Shown: positions 13,013-23,599 of the stretch, piece after piece | Layout: the number at the start of each line of letters is the position of its first letter | How positions within the stretch are numbered: the first letter of the stretch is position 1 | NCBI GenBank assembly: GCA_022925895.1 | Contig: JAKSYS010000036.1 | Location: 118,130-182,129, forward strand | Reading direction: 5' to 3' | Length of the DNA stretch: 64,000 nucleotides | From: Fragilaria crotonensis | Lineage: Eukaryota > Bacillariophyta > Fragilariophyceae > Fragilariales > Fragilariaceae | The notes under the pieces: generated by a model | What the model was told of the DNA's origin: nothing | Database searches by the model: none | Seen by the model: only the letters and a program-made list of their open reading frames with translations | Position numbers and translations under genes: made by a program

Positions 13013-15724
13013 ATGCCTGCACCAACGTCCTCCCCTATGGAACCTTCATTCCGTGACCTCGCGCTCCAAGCAGCCGCCTCGGCTAAGATGACCAGCTTTG
13101 CTCATGCTACTACGCCCAACCCGGTTCATGCGGAGAGGGTCTGTGCAACATTTGCTAAAAGCTGCCCAACTCTCACCCGTTTCGCGACACTCTGCGATAC
13201 GGGAGTGGTGAAGCAATTTGCATTCATTTTGCATACTTCCAAAAAGATGGCAGTGTTGTCTTGCCCTTTCCCTGCTCAAGGTCGAAACGACGAAGAAGTG
13301 TTCGCCGGGAGCCTGGGCGACTCCATGGAAATCCCTTGTCCAGTTACTATCCGTATGAAAGATGTCAGGGGTGATGTACTGAGTATCTGTGAGACCCGCG
13401 CTGAAGCCAACGTATTCAAGCTCCCAACGTCCGAATCCAACCCTCTTGAAGAAGAAGCCCTCCAGGCGACGAACAAGAGTTCGTAGTGGTCACTGGACCG
13501 GAACGTATCGGAATCGAACTGAACGTCCCTACCAAAGAACCATGCTTCGTGGCGATCCCCAAGGTATTCCCGGTACCTAGCGGTGCCAAGGAATACGCCG
13601 ACTTCAACCCCACTACGTCTATCGTTGAGACAGAAGTTATGCCATCAGTCCCCGTCGCCAGTATGACTGCCATCTGGTATGAAGCAATGAGATATGGTAT
13701 CAGGAAGCTTGATAACTGTTCCATTCAAGCCAGGGACGTCCTTTTCCACTACGAAAGTCTTGAGAAAGCCGAGTTCACCTCCGAGAATCGCAAGCTGGTT
13801 TCTCACTTCACAACAATCGTCACGTACCTCAACCCAGAAGACGAACTTTATCATACGGTCACGAAACACTTCTTCGAAGAAAAAGAGAAGTTATTGTTGA
13901 TGTATGGAGCAAAGATGATTGTGGCGAACCCACCGCATGTAGCAGCACCAGCGCAAGTCCCAGCTCTCATGCTACAGAACTCCAACCAGTACTCAGCAAC
14001 GACTCCAGCAGGAGCAGTGAACCCTCTACCATCTGAAATGAACGTTCTGCTCGAAGGGTTGGCTAAGGCCATCAACGACTCGTCATCCAAGACGCTCACC
14101 GGAACGGAACGTGAAAAAGCGTCAGAAGCTGACGACGCTAAACGATTCTACGGGATCTTGTTTGGATCCGTTCGAGACGTTATCGGAGAAGATGGCTCCC
14201 AAACCAAAATGTTTGTCCATGCAACGATTCAACCTTTGTTTCTACCTGTCTTAGCGGCCAACAAGAACTCCAAAGCTACAAAAGCGATGCACGAAGCCGT
14301 CGAAACCATGGCAGCGGAACTCAGCATGCAAGACAACCATTTCGCATCTGCAAGTAATTTATTTCCCCGCATGTTCGACCAGCCACTTACCGCTGCACTC
14401 CGAACAGGCCAATGGGAATACCAGCATACGGTGCTGAACCCAGAAGGGATCAAAACAAATTTTGGTATCCATCACCTCGCCCCACCCCGAACATGGACGG
14501 CAACTTACATAACGAGGCAGCAAGGAGAACTCCAGTTAACCCAGCAGGAGCAAGTCGAGGAAGACAAAAGTCGTTACCACGCGAAAACGACCGAACTTTA
14601 CCACTCGGGATGTATGGGATCAATATCCGATATCCACGAAATGATTGGCAATTTTTTTGGACTTATGAATGTGATCATCGAGTTTGATCGTGCTAATCCG
14701 CCTCTACTTTGGACAGAAATCGCCCAATATGTTCAGATTTTGCGATCAGGTGACGGGAAAGGATTTACCGGTCGCCACCGCAATATTAAGGAAGTCATGT
14801 TCAATATTGGACAAGACGTCCAATCAATCATTGCGGGATTCGTCTCTGAAGCAAGAAAGACGAGTTACAAGGCAGCAGTGAAGATGGGAAATGAAATTTC
14901 TCCGCTTATTTTTCATATGGCGCAAAACCAAGCGAATGAATTGCGTAGCCGATTCACGTTGACAGTGTTGGCAGCGTCGGCCGGAACGTACAAGGATGCA
15001 TCGGTCGTTTACAAACTCTTTCTGCCAGAACCGGCAAAGGATGAGAAAGATCGAAAGAAACGAGAAGCGGGAGCGGACACCCACTCAAGCTCTTTGTTAT
15101 CCGCGCGAAACCGTCCATTCGCCACGACAGGAGGCACTCACCAATTTGGATCATCCAACCAATCCACTCATCATGTAACCCCGAATGGGAGTCCTACCCC
15201 AGCAGCTTCTCTACCGGGAAAGACTGTCTTTGTCCATGTTGCCCCAGCGCCACAGAAGCTACCTCACCCGGGGGCAATTTTCCCGCACCCGACAAGAGCA
15301 AACCAATTCACAATCCTCTGCTGTCGAAGCGCTTTCGAAGGTCGTAGTTGCACTATCCCAACATGCGCCTTCTACCATTTTCCTAACCAATTGACCCAAG
15401 TCCCCCGCGACTTGAAAGACAAATTGAAAGACTGGGTGTCCAACCATTCCCTGGTCTCTTGGCATGCAGATGCCGCCAACTGGGCCAACCCACCAGGTAA
15501 TGTCCGTTCCGGCCCTCGCACAGCAACAACCAACCCCCCTGCTTAAATCTGCCAGGTTTAACTAACGACAGTTATTTAGTACCCGTTTTCTTTCCTAACT
15601 TTCGATTGCAGATGCCGATAACAACACCAAGTACTCGCCATATACTCCCAAACCTCATCGAGGAGCGTCTGTCGCGAAAGGTATTGTGTCAGTCTACGCC
15701 AACGTCGAGTACCGCAAAAGATAA
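13013..15724 (+). pseudogene. Gag-like ORF of the DIRS-order element
   Basis: It opens with MPAPTSSPMEPSFRDLAL. The frame slips near 13460 into the long 686-codon frame that holds most of the protein. Near its end is a CCCH zinc finger, C-x8-C-x4-C-x3-H (CRSAFEGRSCTIPTCAFYH), a likely nucleic-acid-binding site. A GTAATG...TTGCAG intron (15497-15611) can be drawn; splicing extends the reading frame through DADNNTKYSPYTPKPHRG to a stop at 15722-15724. Without splicing the protein stops at 15546. No protease motif is visible. Confidence 0.6.
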
Positions 15725-17430
15725 CATTAGGCACAAGAAAACCGCGTTGGGAACAACTTCTTGTCGCAACCCATACCCAGCCGGCTCGACCAGAACCGAT
15801 AGCGAAGATGCAGAACCGGTCACGTCCGAATACTTACAACAGATGTTACCGCCTAGCACTCACCCACCAGGCTCCTCTGCTGAGGCACCATGCTACCTCG
15901 CCAAAGTGAGCGACACTTGGACACAAGGCAAGCTCACGTCGAAGCGACTGGATAATTTCGCACAGATTGTTCTCCCATCAAATGTGCAAATCCAACTCGC
16001 TCAGCCCTTTGGTAAGAACTCTTTAACCCAATCCTTTTTCGCACAAAAATGTTTTCGCCATGTCTTGTTGCCCGTTTTAAAAAGTGGGTTTTTGTCATGT
16101 CGTGCCACAAAGTATCTCGAAAAGGCATCTCGTCGAGTTCGACAGCTTCAAATGATGCGGAAAAAGTATGCAGATGTTAACTTCCTACCTTTACAGGGAT
16201 TCCAAGACGACTGGGAATCCACCACAACCATCCGTACCGATTGGAAGGCAATGACATCGGCATGCTTGCTCCATTTTAACGGAGACGTTGCGAACATGGT
16301 GCGATGGATCGGAGGACCGCACGTCAATGCTCACCTTAACGTCCCTGCAATCCTCGCGAAACTCAAGCTGATTGTTGATTCCGACATTCATAAGGACATC
16401 AGCAGGATACTTTTGCTGGGAGCACCAGCACTGTGTAACGCATCTGCTACGGAAGAGAATTTTCAAGCATACCTGCAATACGGTAACCATGAGTCAGTGA
16501 AAAAGAACCAACAAGTTTATGCCTCGACGATTGTGAAGCAAAATAAAAGGGGACTTACCCTTATCATGGACCCACAGCTCATCCACTTTGCTTTAGACGC
16601 ACACCTATCACCGCAAGGCCTTGTTGATGTACTCCACCCCCGGAGAAAGCCACGGCCATTATCGGATAGCAGTTTTCGACCTTGGCCAGGAGCAATGGCC
16701 ATTAATGATTGGACAAACAAAAAGAACGAGCCAGCACTCCACTTTGCCAAATCGTTCTTGAACTTCTGTGTGTGGCATTGGAACCTTGCCATTACCTACC
16801 CGACCCATGACCGCCACACCGGCGACGATGACGTCCAATGTGCATTCCCACGTATAAAATATCACCCCCAGTTAGTGGCAATGCACAGTTCCATTTCCAA
16901 TAACACGTTGGTTATGAACACAGGACTCACCTTCGGTGACAACACAAGTCCCTCCAACTGGGAACCAATTGCGAGGGCCCGCCAACAACTCGCACAACAC
17001 TATTGGCTCCACCAGCCGGAAATGGTTATCGCAAAAGCAAAACAGTACCTTCCAACTTTCAAGTTTGCTCCCCCAGCGACTCGAGCCGAGAAGGCCGCAT
17101 TTGCCATTGCAATCCCAGACTCTATTAACAAAGGGGTTATGGACAACGATGGGAACCGTCGGGCGCCAACATACGATCACCATGTTGACGACAACATGTA
17201 TGGCGACATTTCGGAACTTATGCCTTTGGCAGCAGCCGCAAGCGTAATAGCATTGTATGATATCTTAGGATACCCTGACGGAAAATCCCAGACCCAATAT
17301 CCTGGGACAAGTTCGCAAACATCCATGGGCACACGAGGAGAGTCGTAGGATGGGACTTCAACACCCGCGACCTTACCTTTGCACTACCCAACGATAAGCG
17401 GGCAGCTATCCTGGCAACATTGGATGAGTG
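15612..17430 (+). pseudogene. Reverse transcriptase of the DIRS-order element
   Basis: The conserved RT blocks are clear: KPRPLSDSSFRPWPGAMAIN, then GDDDVQCAFPRIKYHP, then TGLTFGDNTSPSNWEPIARA, and the active-site box YDHHVDDNMYGDI, in which the second and third catalytic aspartates form VDD. The frame stays open to 17348, but the conserved sequence leaves it near 17281. It continues in another frame as IPDPISWDKF, WDFNTRDLTFALPNDKR and DEWSTK. The start is uncertain because the first ATG of this frame lies exactly at the putative Gag exon-2 acceptor. Confidence 0.75.
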
Positions 17431-18250
17431 GAGTACAAAACATCATGCACCCTCGTCGAAGCGGCCGAATTGCACGGGACACTTGCCGATGCATCTCGAG
17501 CAAATAGGAAGGGTCGTGTAATGTTCTTTGGCTTCCAAAACGCGCTGCGTCGAACCATTCGGGAACGATATTATAACGTCCAGGGATACTACTCACGACA
17601 ATCAAAACGCAAGTACTTGTCCCAACAACTCCCACAGCACTTGCACCATCGCCTGGACGCCCTGGTTGCCCGAGATATGGCTGCTCTCATTTGGCAGACA
17701 AAGACAATCCTCCCAGTTCCCGCGCCAATCCATTTCGAACTCCAAAACTTGCGATCTCTCTTAGCAGATGTGCGAAGGCCATGGTCCATCAGTATTGGGC
17801 ATGTAATCCCTCGAGATGCGCAGTTCACTAGCCTTGGCGACGCATGTGGGATCGGTGGCGGAGCTTACTGCCATGAGCTCCGTTATTGGTTTGATATTGT
17901 GGTCGAAACGCACGTGCCAGCAATTCGAAAGCGGACAGGTCCATATCAACGTCCTCGAGTTTATTGTTGTTTTACTCCAATTGGCTGCAACGATAACGAG
18001 GCACGAAAACGGATTCCAAGTTGACGGGCAATATATCCGACCTCTTCACAAGCTTTTGATTCGGTCTGACAACTCCCTTCGTGTAACTGGGCCCACAAGG
18101 CATCTGCAAAATCAGAGAGAGGGCAACTTTTTGTCAGCATCTATGCCGACATGATTGAGCGAACCGAGCTCACAGTTGACTGTACTCACATCGCGGGGAC
18201 CGATAACGATCTCGCTGATTTTATCTCGCGACCCTCCCGATTCCATCACT
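17430..18250 (+). pseudogene. RNase H-like domain of the DIRS-order element
   Basis: The segment begins with EAAELHGTLADASRANRKGR and FFGFQNALRR, a connector typical of this RT group. Four acidic positions of an RNase H fold can be read across three frames: GDACGIGGGAYC, INVLEFIVVL, IRSDNS and the closing HIAGTDNDLADFISRP. Frame changes near 17890 and 18090 break the frame, so this copy is inactive as written. Confidence 0.6.
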
Positions 18251-18254
18251 CACA

Positions 18255-19499
18255 TTGCCCGATGCCAACAGATATTTCAAAAGGAGCCGAGACTGCAGTC
18301 TTACTGCTTTTTCCGGCCCCATCCCGAGCTCTTATCATGCCTGGTGTCCAGGCTGTCCACCGTACACTGGCAAGCAAGCCCGCCTCTCCCAAAGTCGCTC
18401 GGACGATTCGAAACCGCCGACTCCATTACCTCTTGTTCTGTTATCATATGAAGATGACGGACGACTGGCTTCTCGAGAACCAGCCACAAGAAAGGGCAAA
18501 TTTCCAACTGGCCATGTATGCAACTCACCTGGCGACGGATCAACGTTGCACTGCCGTGCTATCAAGTCGAGTACAATCGCAAGTTACTTGCACGACATCG
18601 CAACGTTTTGGGACGTTTCAGACCCATTGACCCACGGTTTGTATCAGCGGCAGACACAACGTTGGCACCTGCTATCGCAAAGGTGCTCGCCGAACAAAAA
18701 CGATGGGAAATGGTACCGAACAGGAGAGAACCATTCACTGTCGAAATGCATATCGCCATTGCCACATTACCAAGCGCCCAGCAGGATGATTGTTGTCTAT
18801 CAGCGGCAATGGCAAATTGGACATTGTGTAACCTTTATGCGGGTTGCCGAGGCATCGAATGGGCGCAGACACAGCTCATCCACAAGCTCGTCTACCAGTT
18901 TCACGTGAACCGTTTCAAAACGCATATGCCTTTACGTTGTCCGACGTGTTATGTTTCACAACCAATTCAGCTCCCTAACGTTCGCGCAAGCCTTGACCAA
19001 CCCACTCATAGTCGGAAAACTCAAACTTCGATTCGAAGAACAAAAAAATGGTCAAAACGGAGAGTGGAAATTGTTCACAAAAAACCACAGCAATCCACAA
19101 CTTTGTTTTGTCATGCATTTTATGAGCATACTTGCGCGGCATAAACGCTTGACCAATGCGTCACCAACACAACCCTTGAGTGTCTATCGAGGTACGGATG
19201 GAGAAGTTTATAATATCACGACAGTCGATATCGATGCGACACTCAGACACGCAGCCGCAACCGTGTACAACCTTGACCCCGTCGCCCACCGCTCCACTCT
19301 TAGTTTATGGTCAAGCCATTCATTACGAGTCGGAGCATGTACACTCTTGTACTCAAAAGGATTCAGTGAGATGGAGATAAAATATCTGTTGCGATGGAAA
19401 AGCAATGCATTCATGACTTACCTTCGCAATTTGGCTGTCACCTCCCGCCGACAAAACGACGCGGTGAACGACACTAGCGAAATACCTAATTTTGTGTAA
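18255..19499 (+). pseudogene. Tyrosine recombinase of the DIRS-order element
   Basis: The N-terminal DNA-binding helix region contains CRAIKSSTIASYLHDIATFW. The catalytic domain has the first arginine in LYAGCRGIEWAQ, the H-x-L-R motif in SSHSLRVGACTLLYSKGF, a W two blocks later (LLRWKSNAF) and the nucleophile tyrosine in MTYLRN. The order and spacing fit phage-integrase-type recombinases of DIRS and related elements. The reading moves from frame 3 to 2 and back to 3, so at least two indels are needed. The final 182-codon frame, with H-x-x-R and Y, is intact to the stop. Confidence 0.75.
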
Positions 19500-19980
19500 T
19501 CAGATTTACACTTTCGCACAGCGTTTGCATGTGTATTAGTATTCCCGAGCAAGCAGAGCAACATTGGTGCTTGCACCATGTGTTCCGATTAGTGCAAGCG
19601 CGTTCATATTGCCGGCATGCCCCATGTTGAGTTATGGACCTACCGCATATGACAACGTAAGTCATAGCGCAGGTCCAGTAAATTTGACCATCTTAAACAA
19701 ACACGTATCTCAACGTGCAAGTACTAGTAGGTACAGGCAATTGAGATAGTTTCACATGCATGTCGCGTTGTCTTACTCAAACGAGTGTTAGCAACCCAAC
19801 TGTTTTCCACCAACATTCCAGCTGCGTGCTGCGAGTTACGTTGTCGTGCTCAACGCAATTTAACAACCCAACTGAACCACAAAACTTTTTCTTTTTCTTT
19901 TTTTTCCGGCTGTCTGCCGCCGCACGATATGGCCCTCAACCCTGCTACATCACGCGTAGCAGCGTCAGCAGACGATATGG
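19500..19980. other. 3' flank of the DIRS-order element
   Basis: This contains no gene. It probably includes the element's 3' terminal region, but no repeat of the 5' flank is visible by eye. A 17-nt pyrimidine-rich run sits near 19888-19908. Confidence 0.35.
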
Positions 19981-20224
19981 GCAGGCCAGTGCTTTAGTGA
20001 ACCATCCGGGACTCCGTTGGACTCCTCGGATACTCTAAATCGTCATAGTCACTACGTTTTTTGCCCAACTTGCCACAGTATATACTTCTAGTACTTCTAG
20101 TAGTATACCCTATACCGTGACACACAGGACAATAACGTTGATTGCTATGTGGTTCCACTAGCACTTCTACTATCGTACGACGGTGCAGTACAGCTGAGGC
20201 GACTTCTGGGAATCCATAGGATTC
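19981..20224. repeat. Repeat A, copy 1 (244 bp)
   Basis: This is a direct repeat of 20517-20760, apparently identical and of equal length. It begins GCAGGCCAGTGCTTTAG and ends CCATAGGATTC. It is joined without a gap to repeat B. Confidence 0.9.
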
Positions 20225-20491
20225 TTGCAGATAAGACTTTAAGCCAATGCACCAGTAGACGAGTATACACTACTATACTATCATACCTCCAGTGCACTTC
20301 CTTAACGTCATATCCCCAGCAGTCTACCGGTAGTCGCTGCGGAGTTGATCTACTGACGGCCCCAGGACAATCGACCGCCGCGCGGTCGAGGGCAAACAAC
20401 TTGTTTCCTGATGGAAATCGATCACTTGTTCCGCAAATGATCGATTTGGATGCATCGGTGATGACATATCTGCCAATGCATTTTTTCGCTA
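20225..20491. repeat. Repeat B, copy 2 (267 bp)
   Basis: Apparently the same sequence as 11449-11715, including both inverted repeats. Here it lies between the two copies of A, separated from the second by a 25-nt unique spacer (20492-20516). Confidence 0.9.
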
Positions 20492-20516
20492 ACCCACCAC
20501 CATCCCCAGCTGCCAC

Positions 20517-20760
20517 GCAGGCCAGTGCTTTAGTGAACCATCCGGGACTCCGTTGGACTCCTCGGATACTCTAAATCGTCATAGTCACTACGTTTTTTGC
20601 CCAACTTGCCACAGTATATACTTCTAGTACTTCTAGTAGTATACCCTATACCGTGACACACAGGACAATAACGTTGATTGCTATGTGGTTCCACTAGCAC
20701 TTCTACTATCGTACGACGGTGCAGTACAGCTGAGGCGACTTCTGGGAATCCATAGGATTC
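20517..20760. repeat. Repeat A, copy 2 (244 bp)
   Basis: Second direct copy of A. It ends 239 bp before the transporter start codon, so it probably lies in or next to that gene's promoter. Confidence 0.9.
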
Positions 20761-20999
20761 CTCTGTTTATCATAACTACATATATTTTCATGTATGTATG
20801 CGACAGGAGACAGGAGTGGAGGCAGCTCTCAGAGATTTCTTTCATCTGCAGATACGCCGCAGTCCGCAGTCCGTTGTGACGTCGACGGTCGACGCTGCCC
20901 ATCAAAAAATGATCTCGTACATCACAATGAGTGTCACAGATCTCATTTTGAATCCTTCCACAAAACTTCACAATTTAGCCCAAAAGCGTGAAGTCAACC

Positions 21000-22007
21000 A
21001 TGACCATCGTTGCCCGTCTGACAATCATCGTTACCCTCTCCTCTCTGGTTCTGGTCGCGTCTGGTCTCCAAACAGTGCCAGTTACCAATGTACAGTGGCG
21101 AGCCTTGGGTGTTCGTCGCGCAATCGGCTCAGATGTTGAGTTTGGTACTGCTGTGACCAACGGTGCCTCAGCGACTGTGACAACCGGTAAGAGGGTTGGA
21201 GCCGGCAATCCGAAGCTCTCTCTGCTCGACAGTCCCGCAGATGCATTCTTTTCACTGGCTTCCACGGGCGAGGCGAGTTCCAAATTGTCAGTGGCCAAAA
21301 CCTTCTCTGCCGCCGTTCTTGGGGGTTTGTACATTGGAGTGGGTGGGATGTTGTCTCTGGCAGTATCAGGAAACATGCCGGGAGTGGCAGCTTCAAATCC
21401 TGGTTTGGTAAAATTAGTCTTTGCGGCAGTCTTTCCGCTTGGCCTATTCCTCTGTCTTCAAGGTGGGGCCCAACTCTTTACGGGTAACACAGCTACCATG
21501 TCGGCTGCGTGGTTCGAGAAGAAGGTCACACTAAAGGATGTGTGGAGGAATTGGGTGGTTGCATATGCTGGAAATCTTCTAGGTTGTGTTACTTTTGCGG
21601 CCGCTTGTTCATATAGTGGGGTCCTTTCAGGAGGAGCAGGGACCATGGCCTCAGGAATGGCGGTTGCGAAGACAAGTATGGAATTCGGGCCAATCATAGT
21701 ACGATCCATTTTCTGCAACTGGTTGGTCTGTATGGCAGTCTTTCTTTCCTCTCAGGCCAGGGATCTGACGGGAAAATATATTGGGATCTTGCTTCCCATT
21801 TCTGCATTCGTCTCGATCGGTTTCGAGCACTCAATTGCAAACATGTTCTTGTTGGCTGCTGGCTTGTTTGCCGGGGCTCCTGTCACCGTGATCAACGTGA
21901 TTGTCAGGAATTTACTGCCAGTGACTCTGGGCAATGCCATTGCGGGAGCTCTTGTTGTAGGTGGTGGTTTCTCCTGGCAGTTTGGCAAACTTGGTGAAGG
22001 AAAATAG
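21000..22007 (+). CDS. Formate/nitrite transporter family protein (NAR1/NirC-like)
   Basis: The product (335 aa) has six hydrophobic segments, as FNT channels do. It carries the family blocks LFTGNTA (about residue 159) and GFEHSIANMF (about 274), where the EH pair lies in the pore in FocA-type proteins. I chose the ATG at 21000 because upstream in-frame codons lack an ATG. The first 25 residues form a hydrophobic signal-like segment ending VLVASG-LQTVP, followed by a basic stretch, so a bipartite plastid presequence is plausible. FNT proteins form pentameric channels for formate, nitrite or related anions. In algae NAR1 proteins bring nitrite into the plastid, which is the likely role here (inference). 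The composite A-B-A repeat lies directly upstream. Confidence 0.88.
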   Translation: MTIVARLTIIVTLSSLVLVASGLQTVPVTNVQWRALGVRRAIGSDVEFGTAVTNGASATVTTGKRVGAGNPKLSLLDSPADAFFSLASTGEASSKLSVAKTFSAAVLGGLYIGVGGMLSLAVSGNMPGVAASNPGLVKLVFAAVFPLGLFLCLQGGAQLFTGNTATMSAAWFEKKVTLKDVWRNWVVAYAGNLLGCVTFAAACSYSGVLSGGAGTMASGMAVAKTSMEFGPIIVRSIFCNWLVCMAVFLSSQARDLTGKYIGILLPISAFVSIGFEHSIANMFLLAAGLFAGAPVTVINVIVRNLLPVTLGNAIAGALVVGGGFSWQFGKLGEGK

Positions 22008-22544
22008 CTTCTTAATGGCTTCAAGTACCCTGTCAATGAGTTACCGTTAAGATTAGATTAGACAACTACTACTGGTAAGCCACCACCCTAGCTAGGATGA
22101 CATCAATTGTAGATTGTAGATTGTAGATTGTAGTGCTTGTACTGTACTCCGAGTACCAGGTACGCCAGTACTAGGTACTTGTACTACTACCAATGCCTGT
22201 AACATCCGACTTCCGACCAGAACGGTGTATCAATACGAAACACTGCAATACTGAGTACTGCACGAGCGGAGAACACAAGAGTGCAGTACTGTACTGTTGT
22301 GACCAGGACAGACGCCAATTTCAGAGGCGGTACGTTTTTGGCGCGCGAAAACGACACCTGGAAGCCTTCGAAAGCCGATCTCGTCCCACAACCTTGGATG
22401 CAAAGTCAAGTGTGTTAGTGTTGAAGACTTGAGTCTCGAACGCGACGATCAATCAGTTGCATCTCTGGATACAAGAGACTCGTTCTACGCTTCCACAACT
22501 CCATACAGAAGATTAATCGATTAACTCGCACTGCTGTCCCAACC
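22008..22544. other. Intergenic region with GTAC-rich palindromes
   Basis: It contains a short (TGTAGAT)n-type microsatellite near 22108-22133 and a cluster of AGTACT/GTAC words between 22135 and 22300. The promoter of the Derlin gene should lie in the right half. No gene is seen. Confidence 0.5.
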
Positions 22545-23510
22545 ATGGTGTCCACCCTCCATGTAATAGTTCACCTCATGGCCTTCGCTACATCATGGCG
22601 ATCTGTTGCCTCCATCTCGCCTCACAGAACGCTGATGACAACAACAATACAGTCCATCGGAAAAATCAATAAACTGGACGTGACTCGTCGATCAATCCTT
22701 GAAACAATGCGTGGAGGTGCTGTTATGGACGATGAGGATGAAGAAGACGATGATTTTGAAGAGGATGACGACTTATTCGGTCTGGATGATGGTGACTTTG
22801 AGATTGCCGAAGATGACTTTGCGGAGGAGAATACATTGGGACGAATGCTCGTGGCTTGGGAGAAAACCCCGCCTGTGACCAAGGCATACCTAACGGCATC
22901 CTTCGCCGCGACGGCCTACGGCTATCTCCTCAACAAAAACAAGTTTCCGTCCATTTTGCTCATGAATTGGAAGCTCACTACCACTCGTCTGCAACTGTGG
23001 AGACCCATTACGGCGTTCCTCAACGTTGGGCCATTCGGTCTGGGATATGTTATGACTGTTCACTTTGTCTGGACCTACATGGGCACTTTGGAGCGACTAA
23101 ATCACGATCGACCCTATGATTTCTGGATTATGATTGCCTTTGGGTGCTTCAGCATGGTTACAGGTTATGGCTTCCTCAAGCTGTCGCCGAAATTTTTGGG
23201 CCACAATTTGAGTACATTTCTGGTCTACATCTGGAGTCGGTATCACGAAGGATTGGAGGTGAACATGTTTGAGCTGTTCAACACAAAGGCGGAACTCTTG
23301 CCTTGGTTCTTTTTGGCTCAAACCTTTTTGCTCGAAGGAGAGTTGCCGGTGTTGGACTTTTTGGGAATCGTATTCGGTCACATTTATCATCACTGCAAGA
23401 CAATCGGAATTCTTCGAGCCCCTGACTCGTTGGTAGCATGGTACAACAGCGAAGCAGCAGCTGGAATCCGCAAAAAGTACAAGGTCATTTCTGCAGACTT
23501 TGAGCTATAG
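22545..23510 (+). CDS. Derlin (Der1 family) with N-terminal presequence and acidic linker
   Basis: The C-terminal 210 residues form a Derlin domain: TPPVTKAYLTASF, then LQLWRPITAFLNVGPFG, then several membrane helices and an amphipathic end. Derlins are rhomboid pseudoproteases that form part of the ER protein-dislocation channel. Ordinary Derlins begin almost at the PPVTK block; here about 105 residues precede it. They comprise a hydrophobic signal-like start (residues 5-17), a hydroxylated basic stretch, MRGG, and a strongly acidic tract (about 61-95). Algae with red secondary plastids have a second, plastid-directed Derlin (sDer1) in the SELMA pre-protein import machinery, and the presequence makes that the better assignment (inference). 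An ER Derlin with an unusual extension is the alternative. Confidence 0.85.
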   Translation: MVSTLHVIVHLMAFATSWRSVASISPHRTLMTTTIQSIGKINKLDVTRRSILETMRGGAVMDDEDEEDDDFEEDDDLFGLDDGDFEIAEDDFAEENTLGRMLVAWEKTPPVTKAYLTASFAATAYGYLLNKNKFPSILLMNWKLTTTRLQLWRPITAFLNVGPFGLGYVMTVHFVWTYMGTLERLNHDRPYDFWIMIAFGCFSMVTGYGFLKLSPKFLGHNLSTFLVYIWSRYHEGLEVNMFELFNTKAELLPWFFLAQTFLLEGELPVLDFLGIVFGHIYHHCKTIGILRAPDSLVAWYNSEAAAGIRKKYKVISADFEL

Positions 23511-23599
23511 CAAGTCTCTCCTGTCTGTGCTAGAGGCAAGTAGATACACGCGACTGCATTCTAGTACCACTTGTATACATTATGTTAACAGTAACATAG

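Larger units (their letters stand above)
13013..19499 (+). mobile_element. DIRS-order (tyrosine recombinase) retrotransposon, damaged
   Basis: The coding order is Gag-like protein with CCCH zinc finger, reverse transcriptase with a VDD box, RNase H, then tyrosine recombinase. No integrase or aspartic protease is present. That combination defines the DIRS order, in which a recombinase replaces the integrase. The coordinates are the coding limits; I could not find inverted or split direct repeats that would mark the true ends. At least five frame changes in RT, RNase H and recombinase mean this copy cannot make a full polyprotein as written. The catalytic residues are still readable in the DNA, so the damage looks young or partly due to sequence error. 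Confidence 0.8.

Noticed and set aside
16012-16196. GTAAGA...TTACAG segment that resembles an intron in the DIRS-order RT
   Set aside because: Its 185-nt length would shift the frame, and the upstream frame it would require looks less protein-like than the continuous frame.
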